In this document: piece by piece, positions 1-12,228 of the stretch
Layout: the number at the start of each line of letters is the position of its first letter
Position numbering within the stretch: position 1 is the stretch's first letter
Origin: Globodera rostochiensis
Lineage: Eukaryota; Nematoda; Chromadorea; Rhabditida; Heteroderidae
Direction of reading: 5' to 3'
DNA length: 64,000 bases
Assembly (NCBI GenBank): GCA_018350325.1
Contig: JAEVLN010000020.1
Span: forward strand, 1,023,796-1,087,795
Notes under the pieces: generated by a model
Database searches by the model: none
Told to the model about the DNA's origin: nothing
What the model saw: the letters and a program-made list of their open reading frames with translations, nothing else
Made by a program: the position numbers and the translations under genes

Positions 1-2
1 GT

Positions 3-803
3 GCGTCGCCGTCCTCCCAATCCTCCACCATTTTCACCAATTCCACTACGCATTTGCCGGCCATTCGTCATGAACCGCAGCAACAATTCCCGTCCACCGC
101 CATGTTGAACAACAACAGAAACAGCAGCAGCAGCAAAAGCGTTCACCACCCGCCATCGATAAGGCCACAGCAGCATAAGCACAGCAGAAGCAGCAGCACT
201 TTGACGGTTTGTGAGGTGGCCAAGGCGTCGGAGAGGGCGGACAGCGGCAGAAAGAAGCCGGAAATGGGAGGTAAGGCGAGGCGATGTTCGGTTAGTTCAC
301 TAACCAACTGAACGGTCTTAGCACAGTGTCTTCAGAATTCCGAACGGTTACCGTACTTCTTTTTGTAGCAGTTGCCGGACTCCCACCGCCCGTCTACCGT
401 AGTCAAGTTGTGTCGGCAGCCGCTCCCTACTGTTGGTCCTCCACCACGAGCTCCTCCCCGGACAGTTTGGCCGCCCTCGGCAAACGCCGTTCGTCCTGGT
501 CGAATTTGGTGCAGGCCTCCGAAGTCACAGAATCTTTAGCAACAATTTTTTTAAAATAATTTTTGTCCTCAGATTTCGCATTTGCCCTCCCCTTCGGTGC
601 CAATTTCGGCCCTCCCCTCCGTCCACCACGCGCCGTATCGGTCGGCCCCCGGCGGCGGCAGTCGGCCGCCGTCATACGGCGAAATTGTGGCCGCAGGGAA
701 TTGCCAAAACATTCGGCACAGTCACACGACGGCCTCACGGCAAACCAGCAACGCCTCGAGCAGTGCGCGAAGCGGCGAAGTTTTTGCGGGGGTTGGAAAT
801 TAA
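3..803 (+). CDS. 3' end of an unidentified Ser/Pro/Gln-rich protein (partial)
   Basis: The reading frame is open at the window's left edge, so only the C-terminus is visible. Three exons join in phase: 3-270 (donor GTAAGG), 336-523 and 573-803, ending in TAA. The first visible exon is rich in Asn, Ser, His and Gln, with runs such as NNNRNSSSSKS. The middle exon begins with a hydrophobic stretch (VTVLLFVAVAGLP) followed by Ser-rich sequence. The last exon is Pro/Ser-rich and contains PPSYGE, a PPxY-like match to WW-domain ligands. I do not recognise the family. The composition suggests a disordered tail, perhaps cytoplasmic. The middle exon's acceptor is uncertain, because a second candidate site (TTTTTGTAG) lies 30 bp downstream. 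An AT-rich stretch after the stop probably carries the 3' UTR; 804-1156 has no other gene I can support. Confidence 0.5.
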
Positions 804-1156
804 ATGAAATTAAATTAAATCAATTCAATTCAATTAAAAAATAATTATTCAGTCAAAGGGCTCTTTCTTTCGTTTCGTCGGCCCTCCCGCCCCTTTCCCC
901 GCCGCCGCCGGGCGTTCCGCTTCCGCGCAGAGTTCGACGGCCGGTGGCCGCGTGTCCGCCGCCTTTTTGTTGGAATTAAAATTCATTTTTTCCCAAATGT
1001 TTTTTTCGAATTTCGCAGGCCCCGACGACCCCTCCAGCCACAGAATTCGACGGAACCGAATAATTTGCCAAAAACGAAAAAAAAGGATCGAATGCAGGCA
1101 CAAAAATTAAATTTAAAAAGAATGTTTTATAAATATGCAAATTTAAAATTCAAAAG

Positions 1157-3761
1157 GATCTCCGCGAATTGTGGGCCAAAACCAGCTGCAAATTGTGCTG
1201 TTTGGTACTTCTGATCACTCTGATCGGGCTGGTTGTGGCAGTCGCTATTTTGGCCGAAACTTTTGTGGCTCCAAAAGTCAGAATTTTTTTGTATTTTAAT
1301 TAATTTGAGTTTTTGGCAAAATGTGCCATTTCCATTTTCGCAGAGTGCCGACTTCGCTTGGCTCCCACCGGATCAATTCAGGGCGGGCGGGCAGCCGAAC
1401 CGCGTGGCCATGAGGGCGGGCGAGCTTGGCGAACAGGTCTTCTTCCACCAGAGTTTGGATGACCTCCGATCAGATCACTTTTGGGGCAGGGCAAAATTGT
1501 CTTCCAAATTTTATTACCGAACTTTCCGCAATATTTTATCGCCAATTTGTTAAGGTCCGTTTCGAATTGACCGGTGCCCCGCCATTCAAATCCAATTTTG
1601 TCACCGTTTTCGACTTTAAAACGGTCAGTGAGTTTTGGCGCAAAAACATTTTGTTTAAAATTTAAATTTGTGCCGATGCCCAAATTTGCTTTCATTTAAT
1701 TCTCATAAGGAATTTACATTTCATTTTCTTTCTATTTTTACATTAATTGGGCACTCCCAACAGAACAAAGTGGCCCATTTGGACCGTTCTCTCCGTTCGG
1801 CTTCGGCGGGGCGTCAATCGGTCTGTTTTGTGTTGGATTTGGACCGTCAGCAGGCGCCAAATTCGGACGAACTCCAACGGGCGGCCAAAGCCGGTGCCGA
1901 AGTACGCAAATTGGGGGGGGGGATTGCTTTAAGTGCTTTTGGTTGTTCTTCCAAAGTGATCTGATTGATGCTTCTGCTTTTTGACACTGATCAGATCAAC
2001 AGATCTTAGATTGTGATCGGATCTTGCTTGATCAGCCACTTTCATAAACAGTAACATAAAAGCCATTTCTGATCGAATTTCGGCTCTTAATATCTCTACA
2101 AATTCAGATCATATTATGAATTTTAAATTTGCAATTTGGAACTAGCTGCTTATGCTGATCTATCTAAGCTTAAACTTTTCAGAAGAATAGACAATTGCAC
2201 GGATGGGAAGAAGATTGGCACTTTATGCCAAATCCGGTCTCGGGAGCAGCCAAATTGTTTCAGCCCGACATTTTGGAATGCCAGGGCGCACGATGGATTG
2301 AGCTGATCAGGACACCAATCGACCAGAAAGGTGAATGGTTTGATCTGATCCTTAGCCGTTTCGGTGTTTATTATTTATAAATTAGATTAATCTCTGAACC
2401 AGAGTAACGGCTAATATTCTGATCAGTCGCCCTATTCTGATCAGTGTTTTTGTTAGGCCAACGATGCAGCGAGTGCTTCGACTTTTGTTTGCCGGATTGG
2501 GGCGTTGAGCGGGACGGTGAGTGACCAAATTGTTTGGTATTTTATCCGAATTTTGGCGATTCAGCGATCCGGAACGAGCAGTATCTGAACGTGTTGCGCC
2601 GTATGTGCTTCCACCTGTTCGTGCCCGAGTGGAGAACCTTTGCCCAGTCATTCAGCACGCAGCAGGCGAGTTGCAGTATGTACAGTTCGGACACGGATTC
2701 AAACATTTGCAGAATCAGCACGACTTTGAAGAGTTCTATCGACGCCAACAGCAACAACAAATGGCAAATCCAAATCAACAACAACAACAACAAGTTGGAG
2801 CAGTATCTGGTGGTGGAACAATGGAAACCAAATGGGTGGCCCTGCAAACCCCTCAAACCCCACAAAATCGTGAGTCTGCGAGAATTAATGGCAATTTGCC
2901 CTAAATGCTGTCACATTGCTTTTAGAACACTTGCAACAGCCGCCCAACGTCAGTGCCTTCTTTCCTTCAATTAGTTCCGGCGGACAGTCCGTTTTGTCCG
3001 GCCTTGGCCAAGTTGGGAGCGGCATTGGCCAGCTTGGCCAGGGCGTTGGCCAACATTTATTCGGCACCGCGGGGGCAGTGCCATCGCGTCAAGGGCAACA
3101 AATGCCGCCGTTTGGTGCCAACGGCGTCCAGTCACCTCAGAGTATTGTGCCACAACTCAGCGTCCATTCCCAATTTTCGCCGTCCGAACTGAACGGCCCG
3201 GCATCGCCGCAGCCGCAGCAGGCGCGTGGAAAAGATAAAAATGCTTTTGAACTTTACTTTCTTCAGCAGCAATTCCCCGCCCATACGCCGCCGCTCTCAT
3301 CGCTGTGGAACGAATGGAGTAATGGCGGCGGATTGTTATCGCCGCCCGTCGAGTCCACAGGAGGAGTTGGAGCAGTCTCTGGAGGACAACCGCCACATCA
3401 GCAGCAGACAGTGGGAGGACAGCAACAGAGTCAGCCAACGTTTTTCGGGCAGAGTCCGCAGCAACAGCAGGTGGGCAATGCGTCCAGCAGAACGATGTCG
3501 ATGAACAACGCAAGAGCGATCGTGGGACCGTTCGGATAGACAAAATTCCAATTCAAAGCGGCGCTTTCTCAAAATTCCAAGCCCCCTCATTTGACTTTTA
3601 TTTATTTCTAACCCAAAGTTTCCTTCGGCACATTTTAAAACACAAATTTGCCCCCCAATTTCCTCTCATTTCAGTTGGCCGAAGTCGAACAGCATCACCA
3701 GCAACAACTGACTCCGTCTGTGCAGGCGCAGCGTCAGCAAGTTTGGGTTGGCAGGAGGTAG
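1157..3761 (+). CDS. BRICHOS-like type II membrane protein with Gln/Gly-rich C-terminal tail
   Basis: The first exon I can support (1157-1276) encodes a charged start, DLRELWAK, then one transmembrane helix, LVLLITLIGLVVAVAILAETF, with no signal peptide: a type II layout. Further exons lie at 1344-1490, 1555-1623, 1764-1901, 2183-2330, 2457-2516, 2565-2665, 2713 to about 2869 and about 2926-3474, with a last exon 3675-3761. The middle part (FVTVFDFKT, then SVCFVLDLDRQQAP, then WEEDWHF and ILECQGARWIEL) resembles a BRICHOS domain, with its hydrophobic strands, acidic residues and paired cysteines. A Cys-rich segment follows (QRCSECFDFCLPDWG), then a long tail of Gln runs and Gly-Gln repeats (GLGQVGSGIGQLGQGVGQ). 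BRICHOS domains act as intramolecular chaperones for aggregation-prone regions, so the tail may be the client; that is inference. The first coding exon and start were not found. An alternative end at 3539 exists if the last intron is retained. Confidence 0.55.
2666..2712 (+). other. GC-AG intron in the BRICHOS-like gene
   Basis: The upstream exon reads in one frame to STQQ and the next exon reads in a different frame from NQHDFEEF. No GT donor joins them without a stop. A 47-bp intron with donor CAG|GCGAGT and acceptor TTTGCAG joins both exons in phase 0. The donor matches the consensus at every position except the C at +2. Confidence 0.6.
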
Positions 3762-3857
3762 CAGAAAGAGTTGGAGACGAACATCGAAACGCCATACAAA
3801 AATTAGTCTTTCACCACGCAACTTTCTTACCTTTACACCAGCCGAGACTTTTAACTT

Positions 3858-4150
3858 TCTCTCTCTCTCTCTCTCTAACCGAGAAAATTACACTTTTACC
3901 CCAAACTCTCTCACTCTCTCCATCCCCTACACTCTCTCCACCCCCTGCACTCTCCACCCCCTACACTCTCTCCATCCCCTGTACTCTCTCCATCCCCTAC
4001 ACATTCTCCATCCCCTACACTCTCTCCATCCCCTACACTCTCTCCACCCCCTGCACTCTCCACCCCCTACACTCTCTCCATCCCCTGTACTCTCTCCATC
4101 CCCTACACTTTCTCCATCCCCTACACTCTCTCCATCCCCTACACTCTCTC
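3858..4150 (+). repeat. CT microsatellite and 18-bp CT-rich tandem repeat in the 3' flank of the BRICHOS-like gene
   Basis: A short (CT)n run near 3860 is followed by about 14 imperfect copies of a unit close to CTCTCTCCATCCCCTACA. The open frames across it in several frames come from the repeat length being a multiple of three, so I do not call them genes. AATAAA-like signals follow at about 4222 and 4267, so the repeat is probably within or next to the 3' UTR. Confidence 0.8.
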
Positions 4151-7012
4151 ATCAAGCTGTCTGTCTGTCCCTGTCCATCTCAACTCACCTCACCATCTGC
4201 CAAATGACCTCACCAGAGACAAAATAAAAGTGCCAAGTAAAATAATTGAAATATTTAATAATTACAAATAAATATATACCGCTCATTTGTTTTACTCCCG
4301 AATAAAGTTATGAATTATGTGGCGAATTGTTAGCATCAGCAGAAATGGGAAAATTTATCTTTTTCCCGGACTTTTTCGAAAATTCATTTCCTTTTGAGTG
4401 TAAATGCCGCGGCCGGGGGGCCACCGGCGGCTGTCCGTTCATTGGGGCGCGTTTAAAGGCCAATGAACGGGGAGAATTGATTGATTTTAAGTTGCTCGAG
4501 ACCAAAACTTAGCCAGACCGAGACTCTCGAGCATTCCTAATTACTATAAACGCCCGAGGGCAACGAATGTGCGAAAAGACGAGACTTGTGATCGAAACAA
4601 AACAAAATTGTTTTAGTTTTATAACATTTCTAAACATTTTTCTTTCGATTTTCGTCTCAATTTTCCGCCCTTTTCGTCAATTTAGGCTCTCTCATCCCAT
4701 AAAACCCTCCAAAATCCAGCAAAATGGCGTCCTTTGGCGGCCATTGCCCATCTCTGTCCATGGCCATTGTCCACAACATCGAAAACACTTGGGGAAAGGC
4801 CCTCGAGGACCTCTCCCTCAAATATCTCACCTTCATTCATCCCCCGGAGGGATAAAAGACGGACGGACGGATGGATGGCCCTCAAATGAATGAAAAGGCC
4901 TCTTTTCCCTCAGGCGATCCTTCCAATGGCATTCGTGCCAATGTCGTCCAATGGCTTTTGAAGGAACCGACGAAAATGGAAGGGAAAAGGACTAATTCTA
5001 ATTAGTCACTGAGACCATTAGGGGAAGGGGAGGAGAGGTTATATTTTGTGGAATTTTGACCGAAATGGAAAAGAGTCATTTGCCATTTTTGACATTTTCA
5101 AATTGGAAGGCTTTTGAACTTTTGGAAGGGCATTTTGACCCATTCGAAAGCTTTTAGTTATTTTAATTCAAATCGAATGTTTAATTTGTCGTCCAATGGA
5201 CGGCCAATTTTTTCAATTTTTCTCAGCATTGACCAAATTGGGAGGGCACTTGAACTTTGACCCTCCGAGAAAAATGAGCACAGAAAGGCCTTCCCCTGAA
5301 GGGAAGGGAAGTGTCCCGTTTCCTTCCCCCTGAGGGTCCTCGATCAGCAAGTATCCCCTCGGGGGAATGAGTGTTTCCATCGATGAGTGGAGGGGAGGGG
5401 GGGGGGGGGATCACCAAATCTTTCATTCCAAACGCTCTGGGCCTAAAAGGCTAAAAAACAAAGATTATTGGAATGTGACTTTCTTTCTCATTCCGTATTT
5501 TATTTGTTGCTTAAAGGCCCAACAGTTACGGTAGGGGCGACTGTGGAAGTGTTTTGGTTGTCATCGGATACTGTAATTCTGACCCCCGGGGGCATATGTT
5601 CACCGTTGGCTCTTTTCCCTGGGGATAAATTGGACAAATGAATGAATGGCCATCTCGGGAAAGGAAGAAAGGCTTGCGTAATGCCAATGCCAATAATTCT
5701 ATCCAATTCTTTGCAATGGTTTTTTACTATCCGTCCCAACATAAAAACCAAAAATTGCATTTTTCCTAAATTTTATGCTTTTAAATTTGGTGTTTTGCCG
5801 TCATATTCCGCCACAATTAGCGAAAATCAAAACTCATTTTGTAGCGACGGGACATGGCATTTTTGGAGTGAGTGCCGTTTACTCGTCCCAATCAAATTTT
5901 GTCCCGGCAATAATCCAATATTCCCCCCATCCTTCTCTATTTTGTCTATTGGCCATAGAATTGGCCAATTAGGTGCCAAACCCGGAAGGGATAAATGCGC
6001 ATTTTATGCTTCCGGCACAATTAAGTCAGCCACGCCAATCCATTCGCCAATTTGCGTTCATTTCATTTGCCACACTTTTCCATTTGTTCCTTTTTGGCAT
6101 TTTTGCCATTTTTGAAGTAAAAACAATTAATTTTTTATTTTTTAAGCATCGGAAACAGTTTTTGGCTGTCGCTTCCTGGGAATTCTTCGGATATTCGAAC
6201 GATTATAAAAAAATGCCGGCTACGGTCGGTGCCGGTTTGGTTGGCACTCCAACAAAACTTTAAATGACTCATTCGAAATCGTTTTTTTTATTTTTCAAAA
6301 ACCTTTTGCCGGAGGGCTGCGAAAAATTACACGAAAATCGATTCGTTTTAGGAAGTCGTCGGTCGGAGGCGAACCTTTCTTCTCCATCAAAATAATAAAT
6401 CTCTGCCCAATTCCATCACATCATAAAGACGGTCTCCCTCCCCCCCCCCCCGGCGCCACTCATTGGACCTCCAAAAAGTTGTTCCGCCATCGAATTAATC
6501 GGACAAAAAGACCCTCGGGGGTTCCTGCCGTCACCAATCAAAGAATTTCCAACATTTAACACTCATTCCCGATCAATTCCCGAGACAGTAATTAGCATAC
6601 CAACATTTTGATCACCTCCCCCTGTTTGATCGAGGGAATCCGCGCAATCATTTGGATTCGTCCTCCCCTCCGATCACCAGGGAATGAAAACATTTCACCA
6701 AATCGAATCAATCGACCAAAGAAAGACCCTCCCGTTAAAAACGCTCATTACTCATTTACCGACAGACAACACAAATTTTGCATTCCCTCAGGCAAAAGTT
6801 TTGTTTTAAAACCAATTTAAAATAAATATTTAGTTTCAATCTCTAAAACAAATAAAAGAGTTTACAGAAAAAATGAAATTTTTACAAATTTTTAACATAA
6901 ATTTCAGAGATTGATTAAATTTTTCCGCAAGAGTCATTTGCTCCGGGGGCATTTTTCACCTTATTAGCCCATTTTCGACGCTGTCGGCGTAATTTTCACC
7001 CGTTAATCCATC

Positions 7013-7145
7013 ATGAACCCCCCCCCCCCTTCCCTCCCCTGGGGGCACTCTCTCCCCCCGGGGGCACTCTCCCCCCCCCCCCCGGGGGCACTCTCCCCCC
7101 CCCCCCCGGGGGCACTCCCCCCCCCCCCCCCCCCCCCGGGGCACT
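7013..7145 (+). repeat. Tandem GC-rich array with CCCCGGGGGCACTC units
   Basis: Five or six adjoining units each combine a C run of variable length with GGGGGCACTC. The units differ mainly in the number of C residues, as expected from replication slippage. Each unit is an inverted repeat (C run beside G run), so hairpins can form on either strand. Confidence 0.8.
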
Positions 7146-8346
7146 CTCTCCGCTCCCTTTTAATCCTGAATCTCTCCCCCCCCCCTTCCCTCTCCGGTAA
7201 ATTGCGCGCTGAAATTGCTTTTTCTTTAGGAAATTTTAGATTTTTACATTTTGAGATTTCCCCGACGAAATTGCACTTTTTGGCGGACAGAGTTTTTCTG
7301 TCATTTTATGGCTTTCAGTTATCGCTTTAATTTTCAATATTAAATAAAGGCTTAATGTTTTTTGAATTTGTCTTTGTCACAGAATGCCAAACCAAACCAA
7401 TTCAAATCCTTCGAACGCCCCCCCCCGCCCCCGCAAATTCACATCAAATCCGCGACCGGAATTTGAAGCCAATTCTTTCGCGGATAATGCGACGAAATCC
7501 AATGAATTATTTTGTGAAAAAGGGGCGAACGGACCGGTGGATAAACCGCACAAATTGGGCCATGGTCGAATAAATTAAAATGCCTGGAGCGATTCCCAAT
7601 GGACGAATTGCATTTTGATTATTTTTTAATTCTAAGTTTTTGATTTTGGAATTCTTTTGCTCTTTTTAAAATTCGATCTTTTGATCAGATTCGGACCCAT
7701 ATTTCTTGTATTTTATGCTGCCATCGTCCCGATCAGCCCCCCCCCCCCCCCCCTCCCCTCAGGGGTATAAACATTTGCTTCCGGCATTTCAACGCTAAAG
7801 GTGGTGCAACCGATCAATTTGTGCTGTTTGTGTGTATTTGCGCAGTGCGCGAATGGCGGGTAAATAATTGGTTGGTAATTTAAAATCCCCGTCCCGTCGG
7901 GGGTTGCCCCCGAGGGGACGGGGACAGCGGCCGACCGGTTCATCGTCACGTCAGCCCAATTCCCAGCAGATTCCCCAATTATTCACCGCCACAGGCACTT
8001 CCTCTCCTCTCAAAACCCAAATTTTCCCGCCGGAATGCCCCACAGAAAACGTGTCCCAAAGATAATATGAAGCAATGATCAGCAAGAAGATCAAACATCC
8101 GCCGCCCCCCCCCCCCCGGGGGGACGAAATGAATCCGGTGCTCTTTTGTGGCCAGAGGCTGCCCCCCAACGCTTTATTTATTTTGTGTTTATTCGCCCAA
8201 TTTTGTCTCCACCGCCTGCAAAAAGAATTTCTTTTTGTTTATCCACAAAAAGTGCCCCCAACAGCCGGGGGAACGGCGACGTCTCCATTTTTGGGGCAAC
8301 AATCACTTTCTGCAAATTTGGATTCATTTTTATGTTTGGTATTACC

Positions 8347-8658
8347 CAATATTTTCGTCCAAATGTCTGATGTCCATCCGTCTGCCAATATTTTCGTCCA
8401 AATGTCTGATGTCCATCCGTCTGCCAATATTTTCGTCCAAATGTCTGATGTCCATCCGTCTGCCAATATTTTCGTCCAAATGTCTGATGTCCATCCGTCT
8501 GCCAATATTTTCGTCCAAATGTCCGATGTCCACTCGTCCGCCAATATTTTCGTCCAAATGTCTGATGTTCATCCGTCCGCCAATATTTTCGTCCAAATGT
8601 CCGATGTCCACCCGTCCGCCAATATTTTCGTCCAATTGTCCGATGTCCACCCGTCCGC
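8347..8658 (+). repeat. 39-bp minisatellite, eight copies
   Basis: The unit begins CAATATTTTCGTCCAAATGT and recurs every 39 bp from 8347, with only a few substitutions (TCTGATG or TCCGATG, CATCCG or CACTCG or CACCCG). Because 39 is a multiple of three, it stays open in several frames on both strands, giving 13-residue repeats. I see no flanking exons, splice sites or start context that would make it coding. Confidence 0.85.
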
Positions 8659-10799
8659 GCGCGAATCCCCCCAGGGGGTGTGTGGTTTTAGGTGTCCATT
8701 GGGTCCATTAGGTTAATTGCTGGCCTTCCGCCTAATCTGAGCCCATCTTGTATGCCCGATTCATTCTCGACTCCGAACTCATCTAACCACATTCTCGACT
8801 CCCGTCGACTGTCCTCCGCACATTCAAATTCACCCCCGGGGGTCATTTCGCCAAAGAATGTGCCATTGTGCTCACCCCAATGATGGCACGCAATGTGTGG
8901 GGCGAATTTGCATTCATTCTTTGCCCCTCAGACAATGTGCGAAGGTCACAGTCCCACCTCAAATAGCCATCGCATCACATTATACTCACCCACACCCACA
9001 CAATCGCCTTCGCCTTTTCTCGAGTCCTCGGGAATTAACCAAACAAACCTTCAGGCATTCTGACATCATTCATTTATTAACCCCCCCCCCCCCCGGCGTT
9101 GACATATTTAATTGGTAGAAAATTGAAATGATTTTAAAAAGTAATTGGCCCTCTTTGCTGTACATTAGATTTTGGCCCCAGCAAAAGTCAACAAGTGCCA
9201 TCCCCCATAGCCTTTGGGGCATGGCCGAATGAATGGCACATTTTAATTGGTCCCCCGGGGGGATGTGTTCACTGTTCCCCCAATTGGGGGTTTCGTTCCC
9301 GGGGCCAAACGCACAATTAACGCCCCACCCCCCAATCCATCATCCGCCGATGAGTGGGAATTATGTCCTCAAAACATATTTTGGGGACATTTAACGTCCA
9401 AAGCAAAAGCAACAAATTCGGAGGATAAGACAAATTTGAGTGATGCCATAAAAATAATTTTATTTATTTTTTAAAATGTAAAAAGAATTAATTCCCTCTT
9501 CCAACCCCAAAATCCCTCGGCTCGTGACGGCACCGGATAGTGAAACATGCCACAAAATTTCTGTTAATTATTGTCAACACCCCCCCCCCCCCTCTCTTTC
9601 TGCTTCTGCCAATATCGGCACTTATTATAACAGAAATAAGCCCCTGAGGGGATGGGGGGGGATGAGCCTCGGGGGGATGGGCAAGCGAAGGTGGCGGCAC
9701 AAATGCAAATTGGGGCGCCGCCACCGCCAATAATAATAATAATAAAATAATAAGCTGGCGGAGGGGGGGGGGAAGCCGAAGTATTTCCGGCTGCCGGAAT
9801 TCCGGTTTAAATTATGGCATTTTTAGACGCGCAATTCCGCGCTTTCCGGATAGTGCCGGCCGTCAAATTCTTTTTTCAAATTTTGGGCCCGCAATTTATT
9901 TATGCCAAAACTAATTTATTTATAAATTCAAAATGAATTTGATTTGATTCGGGAATTCCCCCCCCCCTTAAATTTTTTGGGGCCTATCGCTAATCTTATC
10001 GCGCAAATCATTTTCCCGTGGGATTTGGGGAAATTGAAAGGCGACGACTTTCGAATTATTCGTTTACTTCAAAATGCCAAAAAATTCCAAAAGATGCCAC
10101 CGAATCAATAAAAACTATCACTCTTTAAAATAAATCATTGAAAAATTGAATTTGGGCAACAATTTCCTATTAAAAATTCTATTTTTATCGAGTCGTCTTT
10201 AAAAAATAAAAATGGAATTTCCCGAAAAAAGTTTTGGACTCGTAAAAACTATCCGGTCCTCCACCGCCCCTTCCGGCGCTTCCCCCCCCCCCCCCGGCAT
10301 CCATCGGAGGCTTTTCCGCCCGCCGGCAATGGACGGCCGGGGCCATCTGTCGTGGGCGGTGGCCAAATCCCCCGGAGGGACTTCGATCCATCGGCCAAAT
10401 GTCCTTTCATTCTTTCACTCATTTGCATCGCAAAATCGGACAATTTACTCAGTCAGCACCAATCGGACACCGAATTTTCGGCGTTGCACAGCCGGCGGGA
10501 CCTTCAAAGAGTTTCTGTCCGATTGCCTTGGGGCAAATCCTTTCAGCCACCGATGGCAAAATGCCAAAAAGTTTGCTGACTTTCTTTCAGCGGCAATTTG
10601 GTCTTTAGGTAATTCAGATTATTACAAATTTGAACCAACTTTTATCTCATAAAACAAATTATCGCTTTCTTTTCGAATATTACAAAATTTTTGTCGTTAT
10701 CAGTGCCCCGAAACAAAACGATCCCCCCCCCCCCTCCCGACACTGTCACTGCTCGCACTCTTTGCCCCATGCCCCATCCAAATTCATAACCAGTCACTC

Positions 10800-12228
10800 A
10801 CTCCCCCCCCCCCCTATCACTCCCCTATGGGCCCCCTATCCCCCCCTCCTACCCCCCCCCCCCCCCTACCCCCCTCTCCCCCCCCCCCTCCCTCCCTCTG
10901 CCCCCTTCTCCCCCACTCTCCTATGGGCCCCCTATCCCCCCCCTCCTACCCCCCCCCTACCCCCCTCTCCCCCCCCCCCCTCCCTCCCTCTGCCCCCTTC
11001 TCCCCCACTCTCCTATGGGCCCCCTATCCCCCCCCCCTCCTACCCCCCCCCTTACCCCTCTCCCCCCTCCCCCCCCCCCCCTCCCTCCCTCTGCCCCCTT
11101 CTCCCCCACTCTCCTATGGGCCCCCTATCCCCCCCCTCCTACCCCCCCCCCCTACCCCCCTCTCCCCCCTCCCCCCTCCTCCCTCCCTCTGCCCCCTTCT
11201 CCCCCACTCTCCTATGGGCCCCCTATCCCCCCCCCCCTCCTACCCCCCCCCCTTACCCCTCTCCCCCCTCCCCCCCCCCTCCCTCCCTCTGCCCCCTTCT
11301 CCCCCACTCTCCTATGGGCCCCCTATCCCCCCCCTCCTACCCCCCCCCCCTACCCCCCTCTCCCCCCTCCCCCCCCCTCCCTCCCTCTGCCCCCTTCTCC
11401 CCCACTCTCCTATGGGCCCCCTATCCCCCCCCCCCCTCCTACCCCCCCCCCCCTTACCCCTCTCCCCCCTCCCCCCCCCCTCCCTCCCTCTGCCCCCTTC
11501 TCCCCCACTCTCCTATGGGCCCCCTATCCCCCCCCCCCTCCTACCCCCCCCCTTACCCCTCTCCCCCCTCCCCCCCCCTCCCTCCCTCTGCCCCCTTCTC
11601 CCCCACTCTCCTATGGGCCCCCTATCCCCCCCCCCTCCTACCCCCCCCCTTACCCCTCTCCCCCCTCCCCCCCCCCTCCCTCCCTCTGCCCCCTTCTCCC
11701 CCACTCTCCTATGGGCCCCCTATCCCCCCCCCCCTCCTACCCCCCCCCCCCTTACCCCTCTCCCCCCTCCCCCCCCCCTCCCTCCCTCTGCCCCCTTCTC
11801 CCCCACTCTCCTATGGGCCCCCTATCCCCCCCCCCCTCCTACCCCCCCCCCTTACCCCTCTCCCCCCTCCCCCCCCCCCCCCTCCCTCCCTCTGCCCCCT
11901 TCTCCCCCACTCTCCTATGGGCCCCCTATCCCCCCCCCCTCCTACCCCCCCCCCTTACCCCTCTCCCCCCCTCCCCCCCCCCCTCCCTCCCTCTGCCCCC
12001 TTCTCCCCCACTCTCCTATGGGCCCCCTATCCCCCCCCCCCTCCTACCCCCCCCTTACCCCTCTCCCCCCTCCCCCCCCCCCCCTCCCTCCCTCTGCCCC
12101 CTTCTCCCCCACTCTCCTATGGGCCCCCTATCCCCCCCCCCTCCTACCCCCCCCCCCCTTACCCCTCTCCCCCCTCCCCCCCCCCCCCTCCCCTCCTCTC
12201 CCCCCCCCCTTCCCCTATGGGCCCCCAC
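10800..12228 (+). repeat. C-rich minisatellite of about 100-bp units, about 14 copies
   Basis: The anchor CTATGGGCCCCCTATCCC recurs about every 96-103 bp (near 10825, 10921, 11012, 11113, 11212, 11311, 11409, 11512, 11610, 11708, 11811, 11913, 12013, 12116 and 12214). Between anchors lie C runs broken by TCCTAC, TTACCCCTCTC and CCTCCCTCTGCCCCCTTCTC. Units vary mainly in C-run length. All three plus frames are open for over 1 kb because the array is almost pure C and T. The minus strand would be G-rich and able to form quadruplexes. Confidence 0.9.

Noticed and set aside
3743..4227. Two overlapping Ser/Thr/Leu/Pro frames of about 155 codons
   Set aside because: They read through the 18-bp CT-rich repeat in two frames; the real stop of the upstream gene is at 3759-3761.
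5642..6115. Frame of 157 codons in the gene-poor block
   Set aside because: Composition is that of translated AT-rich non-coding DNA (Phe, Ile, Cys, His-rich), with no homology or splice partners.
8347..8658. CRISPR-like regular array
   Set aside because: The copies are contiguous with no unique spacers, and the DNA is clearly eukaryotic.
8075..8716. Frames of about 100-210 codons with a 13-residue repeat on both strands
   Set aside because: The 39-bp minisatellite has no stop in several frames on either strand; there is no independent sign of coding.
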